Source of the DNA: Gammaproteobacteria bacterium
GTDB lineage: Bacteria > Pseudomonadota > Gammaproteobacteria > Natronospirales > REEB76
Assembly (NCBI GenBank): GCA_028870845.1
Contig: JAGWOR010000020.1
Location: 1-44,672 of the forward strand
DNA: 44,672 nt
Reading direction: 5' to 3'
Shown here: positions 35,430 to 44,464 of the stretch, one piece after another
How the letters are laid out: every line of letters starts with the position of its first letter
Numbering within the stretch: the stretch's first letter is position 1
Program-made: the position numbers and the translations under genes
Notes under the pieces: model-generated
What the model was told of the DNA's origin: nothing
Databases searched by the model: none
What the model saw: the letters and a program-made list of their open reading frames with translations, nothing else

Positions 35430-35458
35430 ATGATACGTACCGGCTCTAGGCTTGTCAA
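35430..35458 (-). promoter_or_regulatory. Sigma-70 promoter for yceD-rpmF-plsX-fabH
   Basis: On the minus strand a consensus -35 TTGACA (35453-35458) and a -10 TATCAT (35430-35435) are separated by exactly 17 nt. The expected start point, about 7 nt past the -10, lies only 3 or so nt before the yceD ATG. The message would therefore be nearly leaderless unless a different start codon is used. Confidence 0.72.
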
Positions 35459-35533
35459 AAGAAAATTCCTCCAAGCCATTGTTTTTATTAGTAGTTAGGA
35501 TTTCGACAACGCTACTCAGCGGTTATCAGGAAT

Positions 35534-36121
35534 ATGCCGGCAACCCCGCAACTCATATTGGCCTCCAGCTCGCCATACCGGCGCATTCTGCTGGAGCGCC
35601 TGACCAGGAATTTCCACTTGGACCCACCCGAGCTGGATGAATCCGGCTTACCCAACGAACCGGTCGAGGCACGGGTTAAACGCCTGGCTGTGGAAAAGGC
35701 CGAGGCTGTGGCAATACGTCATGCGGGTGCCTTGGTGATCGGTTGCGACCAGCTGGCCGCTTGTGACGGCAAGATCCTTGGCAAACCAGGCAACCAGGCA
35801 CGCGCCCTCGACCAATTGGCCGCGGTATCCGGCCGCAGCGTAGTTTTCCACACTGCGGTTTGCTTGCTGGATACCCGCGATCAGCGCCATTACCAGCATC
35901 TGGATACCACCAATGTGCGCTTCCGTAAGCTGCTAGCCGCGGAAATCGACCGCTATCTGAACGCTGAGCAGCCCTATGACTGTGCCGGCAGCTTCCGTTC
36001 CGAGGCACTGGGCGTCAGCCTGTTGGATGCCATCGAATCGGAAGACCCAACAGCGTTGATCGGCCTGCCGCTCATCGCACTATGCCGGATGCTGCGCGCG
36101 TGCGGCCTGCCGTTGCCTTAG
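35534..36121 (+). CDS. Maf-like nucleotide pyrophosphatase (YceF type)
   Basis: A 195-aa house-cleaning phosphatase that hydrolyses modified nucleotides; the YceF subgroup acts on 7-methyl-GTP. It starts MPATPQLILASSSPYRRILLERL, with the Maf signature SSSPYRR. The later parts CDQLAACDGKILGKPG and YDCAGSFRSEALG place it in the YceF subfamily rather than the dTTPase one. Its TAG overlaps the rluC stop on the other strand. It diverges from yceD. Confidence 0.92.
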   Translation: MPATPQLILASSSPYRRILLERLTRNFHLDPPELDESGLPNEPVEARVKRLAVEKAEAVAIRHAGALVIGCDQLAACDGKILGKPGNQARALDQLAAVSGRSVVFHTAVCLLDTRDQRHYQHLDTTNVRFRKLLAAEIDRYLNAEQPYDCAGSFRSEALGVSLLDAIESEDPTALIGLPLIALCRMLRACGLPLP

Positions 36122-37089
36122 TTTGCCGGGCCGGTCAAACTTTCGGTTTTACGCAGATTCGCCAATACCTGCTCCAAGTTATCATCCAAAGGAGCGCTGA
36201 TCAGCAGCGTCTCGCCCGTGCCCGGATGTGCAAAGCCCAGACTAAAGGCATGCAGGAACATGCGCTTCAGGCCAATCCTGCGCATCTCCTTGTTCACCTG
36301 CCGATCGCCGTATTTATCGTCGCCTGACACCGGATGCAGCAAATGGGCTGCGTGTACGCGAATCTGGTGGGTACGACCGGTCAATATTGTGGCTTCCACC
36401 AGGGCGGCGTTTTTGAAGGTTTGTAGCGGATTAAAACGGGTTTCAGCCCGTTTGCCTGCCGCCGCTACCCTCACCCTGCGTTCACCGCTTTGCAGCACGT
36501 TTTTTTCCAGCGCCAAGCGGACTATTCGTTCACCACCACTCCAGGCACCCGCCAGCAGCGCCAGGTAGCGCTTTTCGACCCGTCCTTCCCGCATGGCAGC
36601 ATGCAGCATACGCAGGGCGCTGCGCTTCTTGGCAACCAGCAAACAACCGCTGGTATCCCGGTCCAGACGATGAACTAACTCCAGTACCGCCTGTTCGGGC
36701 CTGGAAGTTCGTAGTGTCTCGATGACCCCGAAACTAACGCCGCTACCGCCATGCACGGCCATGCCGGCTGGTTTGTTCACCACCAGCAGCTGATCGTCCT
36801 CGTACAGGATCGCGCTCTCCAGGGCCGCCCTCTGACGGTTGCCAGGCTGGACAGGTTGCGGGCGCTCTGCCAGTCGCACCGGCGGAATCCGCACCTGATC
36901 ACCGCTTACAAGCCTGTAGTCCGGCTTTGCCCGCCGGCCGTTGACTCGTACCTGACCGGTCCGCAGCAGCCGGTACACATGCCCTTTGGGTACCCCTTTC
37001 AGCGTGCGAAACAGAAAATTGTCCAGGCGTTGTTGCGCCTCCTCATCATGGATGGCGAGACGCCAGGCTTTGGGGGTGAAGTTTTCCAC
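36118..37089 (-). CDS. rluC: 23S rRNA pseudouridine synthase RluC
   Basis: Converts uridines 955, 2504 and 2580 of 23S rRNA (E. coli numbering) to pseudouridine. The 323-aa protein starts at a GTG (MENFTPKAW) with AGGAA upstream. An S4 RNA-binding domain (RLDNFLFRTLKGVPKGHVYRL, residues 20-80) precedes the catalytic domain with the Asp in HRLDRDTSG. GRTHQIRVHAAH and HPVSGDDKYG follow. It diverges from rne, as in enterics, which supports RluC rather than RluD. Confidence 0.93.
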   Translation of the reverse strand: MENFTPKAWRLAIHDEEAQQRLDNFLFRTLKGVPKGHVYRLLRTGQVRVNGRRAKPDYRLVSGDQVRIPPVRLAERPQPVQPGNRQRAALESAILYEDDQLLVVNKPAGMAVHGGSGVSFGVIETLRTSRPEQAVLELVHRLDRDTSGCLLVAKKRSALRMLHAAMREGRVEKRYLALLAGAWSGGERIVRLALEKNVLQSGERRVRVAAAGKRAETRFNPLQTFKNAALVEATILTGRTHQIRVHAAHLLHPVSGDDKYGDRQVNKEMRRIGLKRMFLHAFSLGFAHPGTGETLLISAPLDDNLEQVLANLRKTESLTGPAN

Positions 37090-37121
37090 TTAAGTTCCTG
37101 AAAATAATGGCGTTCGGGCCG

Positions 37122-37150
37122 TTGTCGGCGGTACCAATCGCTGTTATAGT
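37122..37150 (+). promoter_or_regulatory. Sigma-70 promoter of rne
   Basis: TTGTCG (37122-37127) and TATAGT (37145-37150) are spaced 17 nt. Transcription would start near 37157, about 335 nt before the rne ATG, close to the long rne leader of E. coli. It lies back to back with rluC. Confidence 0.65.
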
Positions 37151-37156
37151 ACTCGA

Positions 37157-37491
37157 CAGATGGCCGGGCGAAGAACATTACCCGTGGGCCATAGCCTGAA
37201 GGAGACCCGTTGGGGTTTCACAAGGTTTAAGAGGTGGGGTTGCCAGCCTATGCAGGCAGCTCCGTGTTAAATGACGTCGCCGGACTGTGGAACCGGTTTG
37301 AGCGCCGTTAGGACTGCGCTCCCATGCATGTGCATGGTCATGACGCGCCGATTTGATGCCTGGGTTGGATTTTTACCGGCTGCTGCGCCCCGCGCGGCGC
37401 CTTGATCGAAAACTTTCAAAATCCCGCCTGATGGCCGTCCGGCCTATCGTGATCCTGTGCAGACCGTGGTTGAGCGTCTGCGAGAAACAAC
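37157..37491 (+). promoter_or_regulatory. Long structured 5' leader of rne
   Basis: A gene-free stretch of about 335 nt. Several inverted repeats can be read, for example GATGGCC with GGCCAT (37160-37195), GACCC-GTTG-GGGTT and TGCC-AGCCTATGC-AGGCA. In enterics the rne leader is cut by RNase E to control its own level. The same role is inferred here from length and position only. A 10-codon open frame (MHVHGHDAPI, 37324-37356) has no ribosome site. Confidence 0.5.
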
Positions 37492-40065
37492 ATGAAAAGA
37501 ATGCTGGTGAATGCGACTCAACCGGAAGAGTTGCGCGTGGCCATGGTGGATGGCCAGAAGCTATATGACCTGGACATCGAAGTCCCCTCCCGCGAACAGA
37601 AAAAAGCCAATATCTACAAGGGCAAAATCACCCGTATCGAGCCCAGCCTGGAAGCATGCTTTGTGGACTACGGCTCGGAACGCCATGGTTTTCTGCCACT
37701 GAAAGAAATTTCCCGTGTGTATTTCAAGTCCGGAGCGGACCTTTCGGGGCGCCTCAATATACGCGAACTGCTGCACGAAGGGCAGGAGCTGGTGGTGCAG
37801 GTAGACAAGGAGGAACGCGGCAACAAAGGCGCCGCCTTAACCACATTCATCAGCCTGGCTGGTCGCTTTTTGGTGCTAATGCCGAACAATCCACGCGCCG
37901 GCGGAGTTTCCCGCCGTGTTGAAGGTGATGACCGCGATGAATTGCGTGAAGCACTAGCGGCACTGCGTATACCGGACAGCATGGGCATCATCATCCGTAC
38001 CGCCGGTGTTGGTCGCAGCGTGGAAGAACTGCAGTGGGATCTGGATTATCTCATCCAAGTGTGGGAGGCCATCGAAAAAGCATCTGTTGGACGACCTGCA
38101 CCGTTCCTCATTTACCAGGAAAGTAACGTCATTATCCGTGCGCTGCGCGACTATATGCGCACTGACGTGGGCGAGATCCTGGTGGACGACGCAAAGATGT
38201 ACGAGGAAGCGCGTCATTTCATGGAACAGATCATGCCGCAAAATCTGGACAAGCTGAACCATTACCAGGACAAGGTTCCGCTGTTTACCCGCTATCAGAT
38301 TGAAAGCCAGATTGAGGCCGCTTTCGGCCGCGATGTGCGACTGCCCTCGGGTGGCGCAGTGGTGATTGACCACACGGAAGCGCTGGTAGCCATCGATGTA
38401 AATTCATCACGCGCCACCAAAGGTGGCGATATTGAAGAAACCGCCCTACGCACCAATTTGGAAGCTGCCGATGAGGCGGCCCGCCAATTGCGCCTGCGCG
38501 ACTTGGGCGGATTGATTGTCATCGATTTCATCGACATGAATTCGCAGAAAAACCAGCGCGAAGTCGAAGACCGTTTGCGCGACGCCCTGAAAGTCGACCG
38601 TGCCCGCGTTCAGGTAGGCCGGCTTTCGAGATTCGGACTGCTGGAGATGTCCCGCCAGCGTTTGCGCCCCTCTCTAGGCGAGTCTACACAAGTAATTTGC
38701 CCGCGTTGCAACGGCGAAGGCCACATACGCGGCATTGAATCCTTGTCGCTTTCAGTACTGCGCCTGATCGAGGAAGATGCCATGAAGGAGCGCACCTCTC
38801 GGGTAGTGGCACAGCTACCGGTGGATGTCGCCACCTTTCTGCTGAATGAAAAGCGTCAGATTCTCACTGAAGTGGAAAAACGGTGCGGGGTGAACGTTGT
38901 ACTGGTACCCAATCAGCACATGGAAACCCCGCGTTACAACATCCAGAGGTTACGGGACGACGAAGTACAACAACCAGGTGCCGGTACCAGCAGTTACAAA
39001 CTCGTGGCCGAGCCCACGCCAGCACCTCTGCCCGGCATGGAAATCCGGCACGAGCCGGCAGAAGAACCTGCGGTTAAGACTATTGCGCCATCCAGACCGG
39101 TTCCGGTGGCCGTTTCTGATACCACCCGCGTACCCGGAATTTTCACGCGTTTGTGGCAATCCCTGTTCGGTAGTGGCGAAAAAGCCCCGCCAGCCCCTGT
39201 ACCACGGACTGCACACCGCGAACAAGAATATCGCCGCGACAGGGAACGCGACCGCGGCCATGACCGTGGGCGACACGGACAAACTGGATCCCGCAGGCAT
39301 GAACGTGACGCTCATTCACAGCGATATCAGGGTCGCGGCCAATCGCGTACGCATGAACGTACCCAGCCTTATCTGCAGGAACGCCAACAACCACGCTCCC
39401 AGGAACGGCAACAGCCGCGTTCCCAGGAACGATCTGCGCAAGCACGCCCAGTGCCGGCAGCCGAACGCACCCAGCCTTTGAAGCCAGCGATTCAGGAAAA
39501 TATCTCTACTCAGCCTGTGCAGGCAGAATCAGAAAATGGCGCATCAGTAGACAGAACCACTGAACGAGACAAGACCCAGGGCAATCGCAGCCGCGGGACC
39601 CGCCGCGGACGACGCGGTGGTCGCCGGCGCCGGCGCTATGAAGGCGGCAAGGATTCCACCAATATGGCCGGCAATGTCGCCGACGGTACTGCGCAAAACC
39701 AAGCTGACACCATACCCAATTACACCGGCAGACCGCCAGCGGAGATACCGTCGCCTGCGCCGGCATTGCAGCAGGTCGAAACCCGAAAGCTGCCGGAACC
39801 CGGTTACCCGCCGGAGCCCGTCCGGCCTGACGCCACCAAGCGCCAGGAACCACACGACTTCGAACCAATCCGTCCGGAACCCGTTGTCAAGCAACCTGAG
39901 CCCTTAGCTACTCCCAAGGAGCTACCACAGCAGGTGGAATCCGTGCGCCAGGATCCCACCATTCCCCTGTACCGGGCACGGGAGCAGGGGGAAGCGCCAG
40001 CAGCCCACGAACAAAATGACGAATACAAGCCACAGAAATCAGACGTTGAATCGCATACGGACTAG
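37492..40065 (+). CDS. rne: Ribonuclease E
   Basis: The essential endonuclease of mRNA decay and rRNA/tRNA processing and the scaffold of the degradosome. It is 857 aa from [20 protein letters not shown]. The S1 domain is at about residues 35-120. The catalytic Asp pair is D302 ([12 protein letters not shown]) and D345 (LIVIDFIDM). The zinc-link is CPRCNGEGH with Cys 403 and 406. After about residue 520 the sequence is a disordered, Arg/Gln/Pro-rich tail with an 8-aa direct repeat (QERQQPRS), Arg-rich RNA-binding patches ([16 protein letters not shown]) and a Pro-rich end. No clear enolase- or PNPase-binding motif was recognised. Confidence 0.97.
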   Translation: MKRMLVNATQPEELRVAMVDGQKLYDLDIEVPSREQKKANIYKGKITRIEPSLEACFVDYGSERHGFLPLKEISRVYFKSGADLSGRLNIRELLHEGQELVVQVDKEERGNKGAALTTFISLAGRFLVLMPNNPRAGGVSRRVEGDDRDELREALAALRIPDSMGIIIRTAGVGRSVEELQWDLDYLIQVWEAIEKASVGRPAPFLIYQESNVIIRALRDYMRTDVGEILVDDAKMYEEARHFMEQIMPQNLDKLNHYQDKVPLFTRYQIESQIEAAFGRDVRLPSGGAVVIDHTEALVAIDVNSSRATKGGDIEETALRTNLEAADEAARQLRLRDLGGLIVIDFIDMNSQKNQREVEDRLRDALKVDRARVQVGRLSRFGLLEMSRQRLRPSLGESTQVICPRCNGEGHIRGIESLSLSVLRLIEEDAMKERTSRVVAQLPVDVATFLLNEKRQILTEVEKRCGVNVVLVPNQHMETPRYNIQRLRDDEVQQPGAGTSSYKLVAEPTPAPLPGMEIRHEPAEEPAVKTIAPSRPVPVAVSDTTRVPGIFTRLWQSLFGSGEKAPPAPVPRTAHREQEYRRDRERDRGHDRGRHGQTGSRRHERDAHSQRYQGRGQSRTHERTQPYLQERQQPRSQERQQPRSQERSAQARPVPAAERTQPLKPAIQENISTQPVQAESENGASVDRTTERDKTQGNRSRGTRRGRRGGRRRRRYEGGKDSTNMAGNVADGTAQNQADTIPNYTGRPPAEIPSPAPALQQVETRKLPEPGYPPEPVRPDATKRQEPHDFEPIRPEPVVKQPEPLATPKELPQQVESVRQDPTIPLYRAREQGEAPAAHEQNDEYKPQKSDVESHTD
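39376..39431 (+). repeat. 24-nt direct repeat in the rne tail
   Basis: Two in-frame copies of a 24-nt unit coding QERQQPRS (39376-39399 and 39400-39423), with a partial third copy (QER). The copies differ mostly at third codon positions, so the peptide is conserved more than the DNA. It lies in the disordered region of RNase E. Confidence 0.8.
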
Positions 40066-40080
40066 CCGCATGCCCGCATA

Positions 40081-40114
40081 AACAATCCGCCCGAGTAATA
40101 CCGGGCGGATTGTT
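40081..40114. terminator. Bidirectional hairpin between rne and the phosphatase gene
   Basis: A perfect 13-bp stem (AACAATCCGCCCG with CGGGCGGATTGTT) and an 8-nt loop lie 15 nt after the rne stop and 16 nt from the convergent phosphatase stop. Short T tracts flank it on both sides, which suits termination in both directions. Confidence 0.8.
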
Positions 40115-40130
40115 GTGAGCTCAAGTGCTG

Positions 40131-40628
40131 TTAATCCGATAAGGCAATACCACGGCTTCTGCAAAGATATTTTAAAAATCCCAATCCGCCCTGGCGGGTG
40201 AGTTCCAGCACCCTTTCGAATCCATGGGAGCCGCCGTAATACGGGTCTGGCACCTCCTTGAGCGAACAGTCTTCGGCAAATTCCAATAGCAGCCGCAGTT
40301 GTGTATTACAGCTAACCGGACGCAGCTGCTGCAGGTTGCTCAGATTTTCATTATCCATGGCAAGCATGTAGTCAAAACTGTAAAAATCTTCACAGCTCAC
40401 CACGCGGCCGCGATGCAAACTAATGTCGATGTTGTGCCGGCTTGCCGTCTGTATCGCGCGTTTATCCGGTTGTTGACCCACATGATAGGCATGGGTTCCT
40501 GCCGAATCGATCTGCAGATTTAACTGCGGGGCGAGTTGACTTTGAAGTTTACGGAATACGCCTTCCGCCGTGGGTGACCGACAGATATTGCCCATGCAGA
40601 CGAACAGCACACCGGTCATATAGTACAT
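40131..40628 (-). CDS. Low-molecular-weight protein tyrosine phosphatase
   Basis: A 165-aa cytoplasmic phosphatase. The P-loop CX5R is VCMGNICRSPT (Cys 11 from the first Met) and the general acid loop is VPDPYYGG. An alternative start is the fourth codon (MTGVLFVC), which would suit the family start better. In bacteria such enzymes act on tyrosine kinases of polysaccharide export or have broader roles. It lies 24 nt after kdsB, as ptpA does in Pseudomonas. The short family (about 155 aa) fits. Confidence 0.92.
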   Translation of the reverse strand: MYYMTGVLFVCMGNICRSPTAEGVFRKLQSQLAPQLNLQIDSAGTHAYHVGQQPDKRAIQTASRHNIDISLHRGRVVSCEDFYSFDYMLAMDNENLSNLQQLRPVSCNTQLRLLLEFAEDCSLKEVPDPYYGGSHGFERVLELTRQGGLGFLKYLCRSRGIALSD

Positions 40629-40652
40629 TCGCCGTTGGCATTCAAGTTGAGG

Positions 40653-41414
40653 TCAGTTCGAACGCAACAGGAGCGCAACGCGTTCAAGATCATCGGGGGT
40701 ATCCACGCCCGGACCTGGAGTTTCCCGCGCCACGTCCACCGCAATCTTCATGCCGAGCCAAAGGGCGCGCAGTTGTTCTAGCTTTTCCAGTTGCTCTGTT
40801 TCACAAGGCGGGCTACCAGCCAAACGTCGCAATGTACTCACACGATAGGCGTACAGACCGATATGCCTCAATGAACCCTGCCATTGCTGCTGTGATGCCA
40901 GTCCCGCAGGCGCAGCTTCGCGGTTCCAGGGTATGGGTGCACGGCTGAAATACATGGCATAGCCAGCCTCATCGGCTACCAGTTTCACCACGTTCGGATT
41001 CAAATATTCCCACAGCTCATGGATGGGTGTGCAGAGTGTGGCGATATGGGCGTTTTCATGACTGTCCAGCAACTGCGCCACCTGCCGGATGGCGGAACAT
41101 GGCATCATGGGCTCATCGCACTGAAGATTGACCACAATATCACCGTCTTCCCAGCCGAACCGGTCGGTCACTTCTGCAATGCGATCGGTACCGGAGACGT
41201 GCCCGCTGCCGGTCATTTCCGCCTGAAAGCCCGCTGACACACATACTTCCAAGACATGCACATCGTCCGTGGCCACCAGCACTGCCGCTGCGCCACTATC
41301 CCTAGCGCGCTCACAGGCATGCAGTATCAGGGGTTTGCCCAGCAGCTCTACCAGCGGTTTTCCCGGCAGCCGTTGGGACGCCATACGCGCCGGGATGATT
41401 ACCCTGAATTGCAT
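40653..41414 (-). CDS. kdsB: 3-deoxy-manno-octulosonate cytidylyltransferase (CMP-KDO synthetase)
   Basis: Activates KDO with CTP for lipopolysaccharide inner-core synthesis. The 253-aa nucleotidyltransferase starts MQFRVIIPARMASQRLPGKPL, with the CTP loop. VATDDVHV, SGTDRIAEV, VNLQCDEPMMP and RHIGLYAYR follow. It lies at the end of lpxK-trm112-kdsB, the order known from other gammaproteobacteria. The ATG lies directly against the stop of the Trm112-like gene. Confidence 0.97.
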   Translation of the reverse strand: MQFRVIIPARMASQRLPGKPLVELLGKPLILHACERARDSGAAAVLVATDDVHVLEVCVSAGFQAEMTGSGHVSGTDRIAEVTDRFGWEDGDIVVNLQCDEPMMPCSAIRQVAQLLDSHENAHIATLCTPIHELWEYLNPNVVKLVADEAGYAMYFSRAPIPWNREAAPAGLASQQQWQGSLRHIGLYAYRVSTLRRLAGSPPCETEQLEKLEQLRALWLGMKIAVDVARETPGPGVDTPDDLERVALLLRSN

Positions 41415-41594
41415 TCAGAATTTCTCATCGCTGTTGAGTTCCCGGGCTGCCTCTTCCAGCATTACGGGAATACCGTCTCGTATCGGGTACGCAAGCCGAT
41501 CAGCCTTGCACACCAGTTCCATTTCAGCCCGCCGATGCAGCAACGGCCCCTTGCACAGGGGACATACAAGAATTTCCAGCAACTTGGCATCCAT
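41415..41594 (-). CDS. Trm112-family small zinc-ribbon-like protein (YcaR type)
   Basis: A 59-aa protein, [18 protein letters not shown] at the start and [20 protein letters not shown] at the end. The CPLCKGPL motif plus a single later Cys ([20 protein letters not shown]) matches the UPF0434/Trm112 family. In other bacteria it lies between lpxK and kdsB. Eukaryotic Trm112 activates methyltransferases; the bacterial role is not settled. An AGGAG ribosome site lies 8 nt upstream of the ATG. The gene lies immediately before kdsB. Confidence 0.93.
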   Translation of the reverse strand: MDAKLLEILVCPLCKGPLLHRRAEMELVCKADRLAYPIRDGIPVMLEEAARELNSDEKF

Positions 41595-41638
41595 CGTCTA
41601 TCTCCTCTACACAGGCTGAAGTGTAGGCTTGTAATGAA

Positions 41639-42685
41639 TCAGGATAATTTATCCTCTGGCTCAACGCCTGCATGCTTTAAAACCTGGCGGACTGCATGCA
41701 GTATGCGTTCCGCATCCTGCTGGGAAAATTCAGCGCTGGCTGGCACATACCAGTGATTTGGTAAATTCATGCCGTGACATTTTACCGCGTCCTTCTCCGT
41801 CATCAGCACTGGCCGGTCGTCAGCGAAGCTTAAATCCGCCAATGAAAGCTGCGTATGATCCGGCAGGGCCCGTCCGTCTACCTTTAAACCATGCCTCTCA
41901 AGGGCCTCAAAAAACTGCTGTGGATGACCGATAGCCGCCACCGCATGTGCATGTTGTGCGGCAAAATTTGCCAGCGGTTCGCGCCGCCCATCCCTTAAAT
42001 TAACCGCTTCCCCCAAGGATAAGTGCATTGTCAGTGCAGTATCCAAAAGCGGATTTTTGACGGTGGCATTTCCCTTTTTGCAAATCACCAGATCGGCACC
42101 CAGTATGCGGCCCCTGGCTTCACGCAGCGGACCAGCCGGCAACCGCCAGCCGTTACCCAGCCATCGCATGCCATCCAGCATGATGATCGATAGATCACGC
42201 CCCAAGCGGTAGTGCTGCAGGCCATCGTCGCCGATGATTACATTCACATTGTTGTGCCGAAGCAGACAGTCGGCCGCCCTAACCCGGTCTGGCGCCGCGC
42301 AAACTGGCGCTTGTGTGCGGCTGGCCAGCAGCACGGCTTCATCGCCAGCCAGAAGCGGGTCGCTCTGGGAGGTGACCATTAACGGCCAATGCGTGGATTT
42401 GCCGCCATATCCACGGGTGATGATGCCAGGGTGATAGCCCATATCAGACAAGATATTCGCAAGCCAAATGACAAACGGCGTCTTGCCGCTGCCGCCGACG
42501 GTGATGTTGCCTGCCACAATTACCGGCACCGGCGGCTTCACCACTCGAAATATGCCATGCCGGTAACACCACCGTCGCACTCCTGAGACGAGCGCAAATA
42601 TTCCGGCGAGCGGGATCAGGAAACCAATGGGCCTGTCACTGTACCACCGCTGCATCAGCCAGGCGTTGAATTTTACGGGCAGCAT
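41639..42685 (-). CDS. lpxK: Tetraacyldisaccharide 4'-kinase LpxK
   Basis: Phosphorylates the 4'-position of the lipid A precursor at the inner membrane. The 348-aa protein has an N-terminal membrane-anchoring helix (IGFLIPLAGIFALVSGV) and the P-loop in NITVGGSGKTPFVIWLA. ITRGYGG and IIGDDGLQHYRLGRDL follow, typical for LpxK. It follows msbA by 14 nt. Confidence 0.97.
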   Translation of the reverse strand: MLPVKFNAWLMQRWYSDRPIGFLIPLAGIFALVSGVRRWCYRHGIFRVVKPPVPVIVAGNITVGGSGKTPFVIWLANILSDMGYHPGIITRGYGGKSTHWPLMVTSQSDPLLAGDEAVLLASRTQAPVCAAPDRVRAADCLLRHNNVNVIIGDDGLQHYRLGRDLSIIMLDGMRWLGNGWRLPAGPLREARGRILGADLVICKKGNATVKNPLLDTALTMHLSLGEAVNLRDGRREPLANFAAQHAHAVAAIGHPQQFFEALERHGLKVDGRALPDHTQLSLADLSFADDRPVLMTEKDAVKCHGMNLPNHWYVPASAEFSQQDAERILHAVRQVLKHAGVEPEDKLS

Positions 42686-42699
42686 GCGGCAGGTGCTGT

Positions 42700-44463
42700 T
42701 CAGGCCACGCTCGCTTCGCGAAATTGCATGTGATAAAGCGCTGCATAATGACCCTTGTGGGCCAACAATTCGCTGTGCCGGCCGTTTTCGATGATACGGC
42801 CCTGGTCCAATACCAGAATACGGTCGGCCCGCTCCACAGTCGAAAGGCGGTGCGCGATCACCAGAGTCGTGCGGTTGCGCATAAGCTTCTCCAGCGCCGC
42901 CTGGATATGACGCTCCGATTCGCTGTCTAGTGCCGATGTGGCCTCGTCCAGAATCAGCAGCGGAGCATTCTTTAGCAAGGCGCGTGCAATAGCGATGCGC
43001 TGCCTCTGCCCTCCCGACAGCAACACGCCACGGTCGCCTATCTGGGTTTCCAGTTGCTGGGGGAGTTGGCGGATGAACTCCATGGCATACGCGGCCTCGG
43101 CCACCGCAATGATTTCGGCTTCCGAGCGCTGTGCCAGCGTTCCATAGGCGATATTGTTGCGGATAGTGTCGTTAAACAACTGTACATCTTGGCTGACCAT
43201 GCCGATCTGCTCGCGCAGATCGTGCATGCGGTAATCCCGTATATCGTGTCCATCCAGCAGGATCACGCCCTCACTGGGATCGTAGAAACGCGGCAACAGG
43301 GCTGCCAGCGTGGATTTTCCGCTGCCGGAACGGCCTACCAGCGCCACGGTTTCGCCAGGCTGTATCCGGAATGACACACCCTTGAGCACCGCGCCTTTGG
43401 CGGCGGTATAGGCAAATGTCAGGTTGCGGTATTCAAGCTCGCCGCGCGCACGGATCAGGGACAAAGATCCGCCGCGGGTTTCGATTTTCTCATCCAGCAA
43501 TTCGAAAATACTCTGGCCGGCAGCAATGCCCTTCTGCAGAGGCGCATTGATATCGGTGACATGCTTGAGGGGCGCCATGACCAGCAGCATGGCGCTCATG
43601 AAGGCGCCGAATGTTCCCGCTGATGCCATCGCCAGTGATGTGGGCGAAGTGGCAAAATAGATGATCAGCGCCATGCCACACCCGGCAAGCAACTGAATGA
43701 TGGGGCTGGAGCCCGCGTTCACCAGCATCAATTTCATGTTCAGGTAGCGATTCCGTTCGTTGACTTTTTCAAAATGCTGGGTTTCCTGCTGCTCACCGCC
43801 GAACAGCTTCACCACGCGGTGACCATTGATTACCTCCTCTGCCACCCGCGTCACATCTCCCATGGAATCCTGAATGCGGCTGCTGTAGCGACGAAATCGG
43901 TCGCTGATAAACCGCACCAGCAATGCGATCATGGGACCCAATACCAGAACAAAAATCGACAATTTCCAGTTCAGGTAGAACATCAGGGCAATCAGTCCGA
44001 GAATCGTCAGCCCGTCCCGGATCAGCACGGTAATGGCGTTGGTGGTAGCTTCAGCTACCTGTTCGATGTTGTAGGTCAGCTTTGAAATCAGCATGCCTGC
44101 CGAACTGGCGTCATAATAACTTGCCGGCAGTCGCAGCAACTGTCCGAAAGTTTCAGCGCGCAGCTGCTTGATAACACCGCGTCCCACCCAGGTGATGAAG
44201 TATGTGGAAAAAAATCCTGCCGTTCCGCGCAACACAAACAATCCGATAACCTCTAAGGGAATCATCCGGATTGTGCGAAGATCGCGATGCATGAAACCGC
44301 TGTCTAGCAGTGGTTTAACCAGCGCGGCGAGCGCCGGCTGGGTGATGGCGTATAAAATCATGCCGAGTATGGCCAGCAGGAATACTTTCCAGGACGGCAG
44401 CACGTAAGCCAGCAAACGGCTATAGACACGCAGCACGCTTTGATTGACCGGTCGGCCGTTCAT
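42700..44463 (-). CDS. msbA: Lipid A export ATP-binding/permease protein MsbA
   Basis: An ABC flippase that moves lipid A-core across the inner membrane. The 587-aa half-transporter has six membrane helices in residues 20-310. The ATPase domain follows, with Walker A GRSGSGKST, signature LSGGQRQRIAIARALL and Walker B LLILDEATSALD, then the H-loop AHRLSTV. It is collinear with lpxK as in E. coli. The ATG follows the exbD stop by 1 nt. Confidence 0.97.
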   Translation of the reverse strand: MNGRPVNQSVLRVYSRLLAYVLPSWKVFLLAILGMILYAITQPALAALVKPLLDSGFMHRDLRTIRMIPLEVIGLFVLRGTAGFFSTYFITWVGRGVIKQLRAETFGQLLRLPASYYDASSAGMLISKLTYNIEQVAEATTNAITVLIRDGLTILGLIALMFYLNWKLSIFVLVLGPMIALLVRFISDRFRRYSSRIQDSMGDVTRVAEEVINGHRVVKLFGGEQQETQHFEKVNERNRYLNMKLMLVNAGSSPIIQLLAGCGMALIIYFATSPTSLAMASAGTFGAFMSAMLLVMAPLKHVTDINAPLQKGIAAGQSIFELLDEKIETRGGSLSLIRARGELEYRNLTFAYTAAKGAVLKGVSFRIQPGETVALVGRSGSGKSTLAALLPRFYDPSEGVILLDGHDIRDYRMHDLREQIGMVSQDVQLFNDTIRNNIAYGTLAQRSEAEIIAVAEAAYAMEFIRQLPQQLETQIGDRGVLLSGGQRQRIAIARALLKNAPLLILDEATSALDSESERHIQAALEKLMRNRTTLVIAHRLSTVERADRILVLDQGRIIENGRHSELLAHKGHYAALYHMQFREASVA

Positions 44464-44464
44464 G

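Noticed and set aside
37324..37356. His-rich 10-aa mini-ORF (MHVHGHDAPI) in the rne leader
   Set aside because: No ribosome site, and His attenuation makes no sense for rne.
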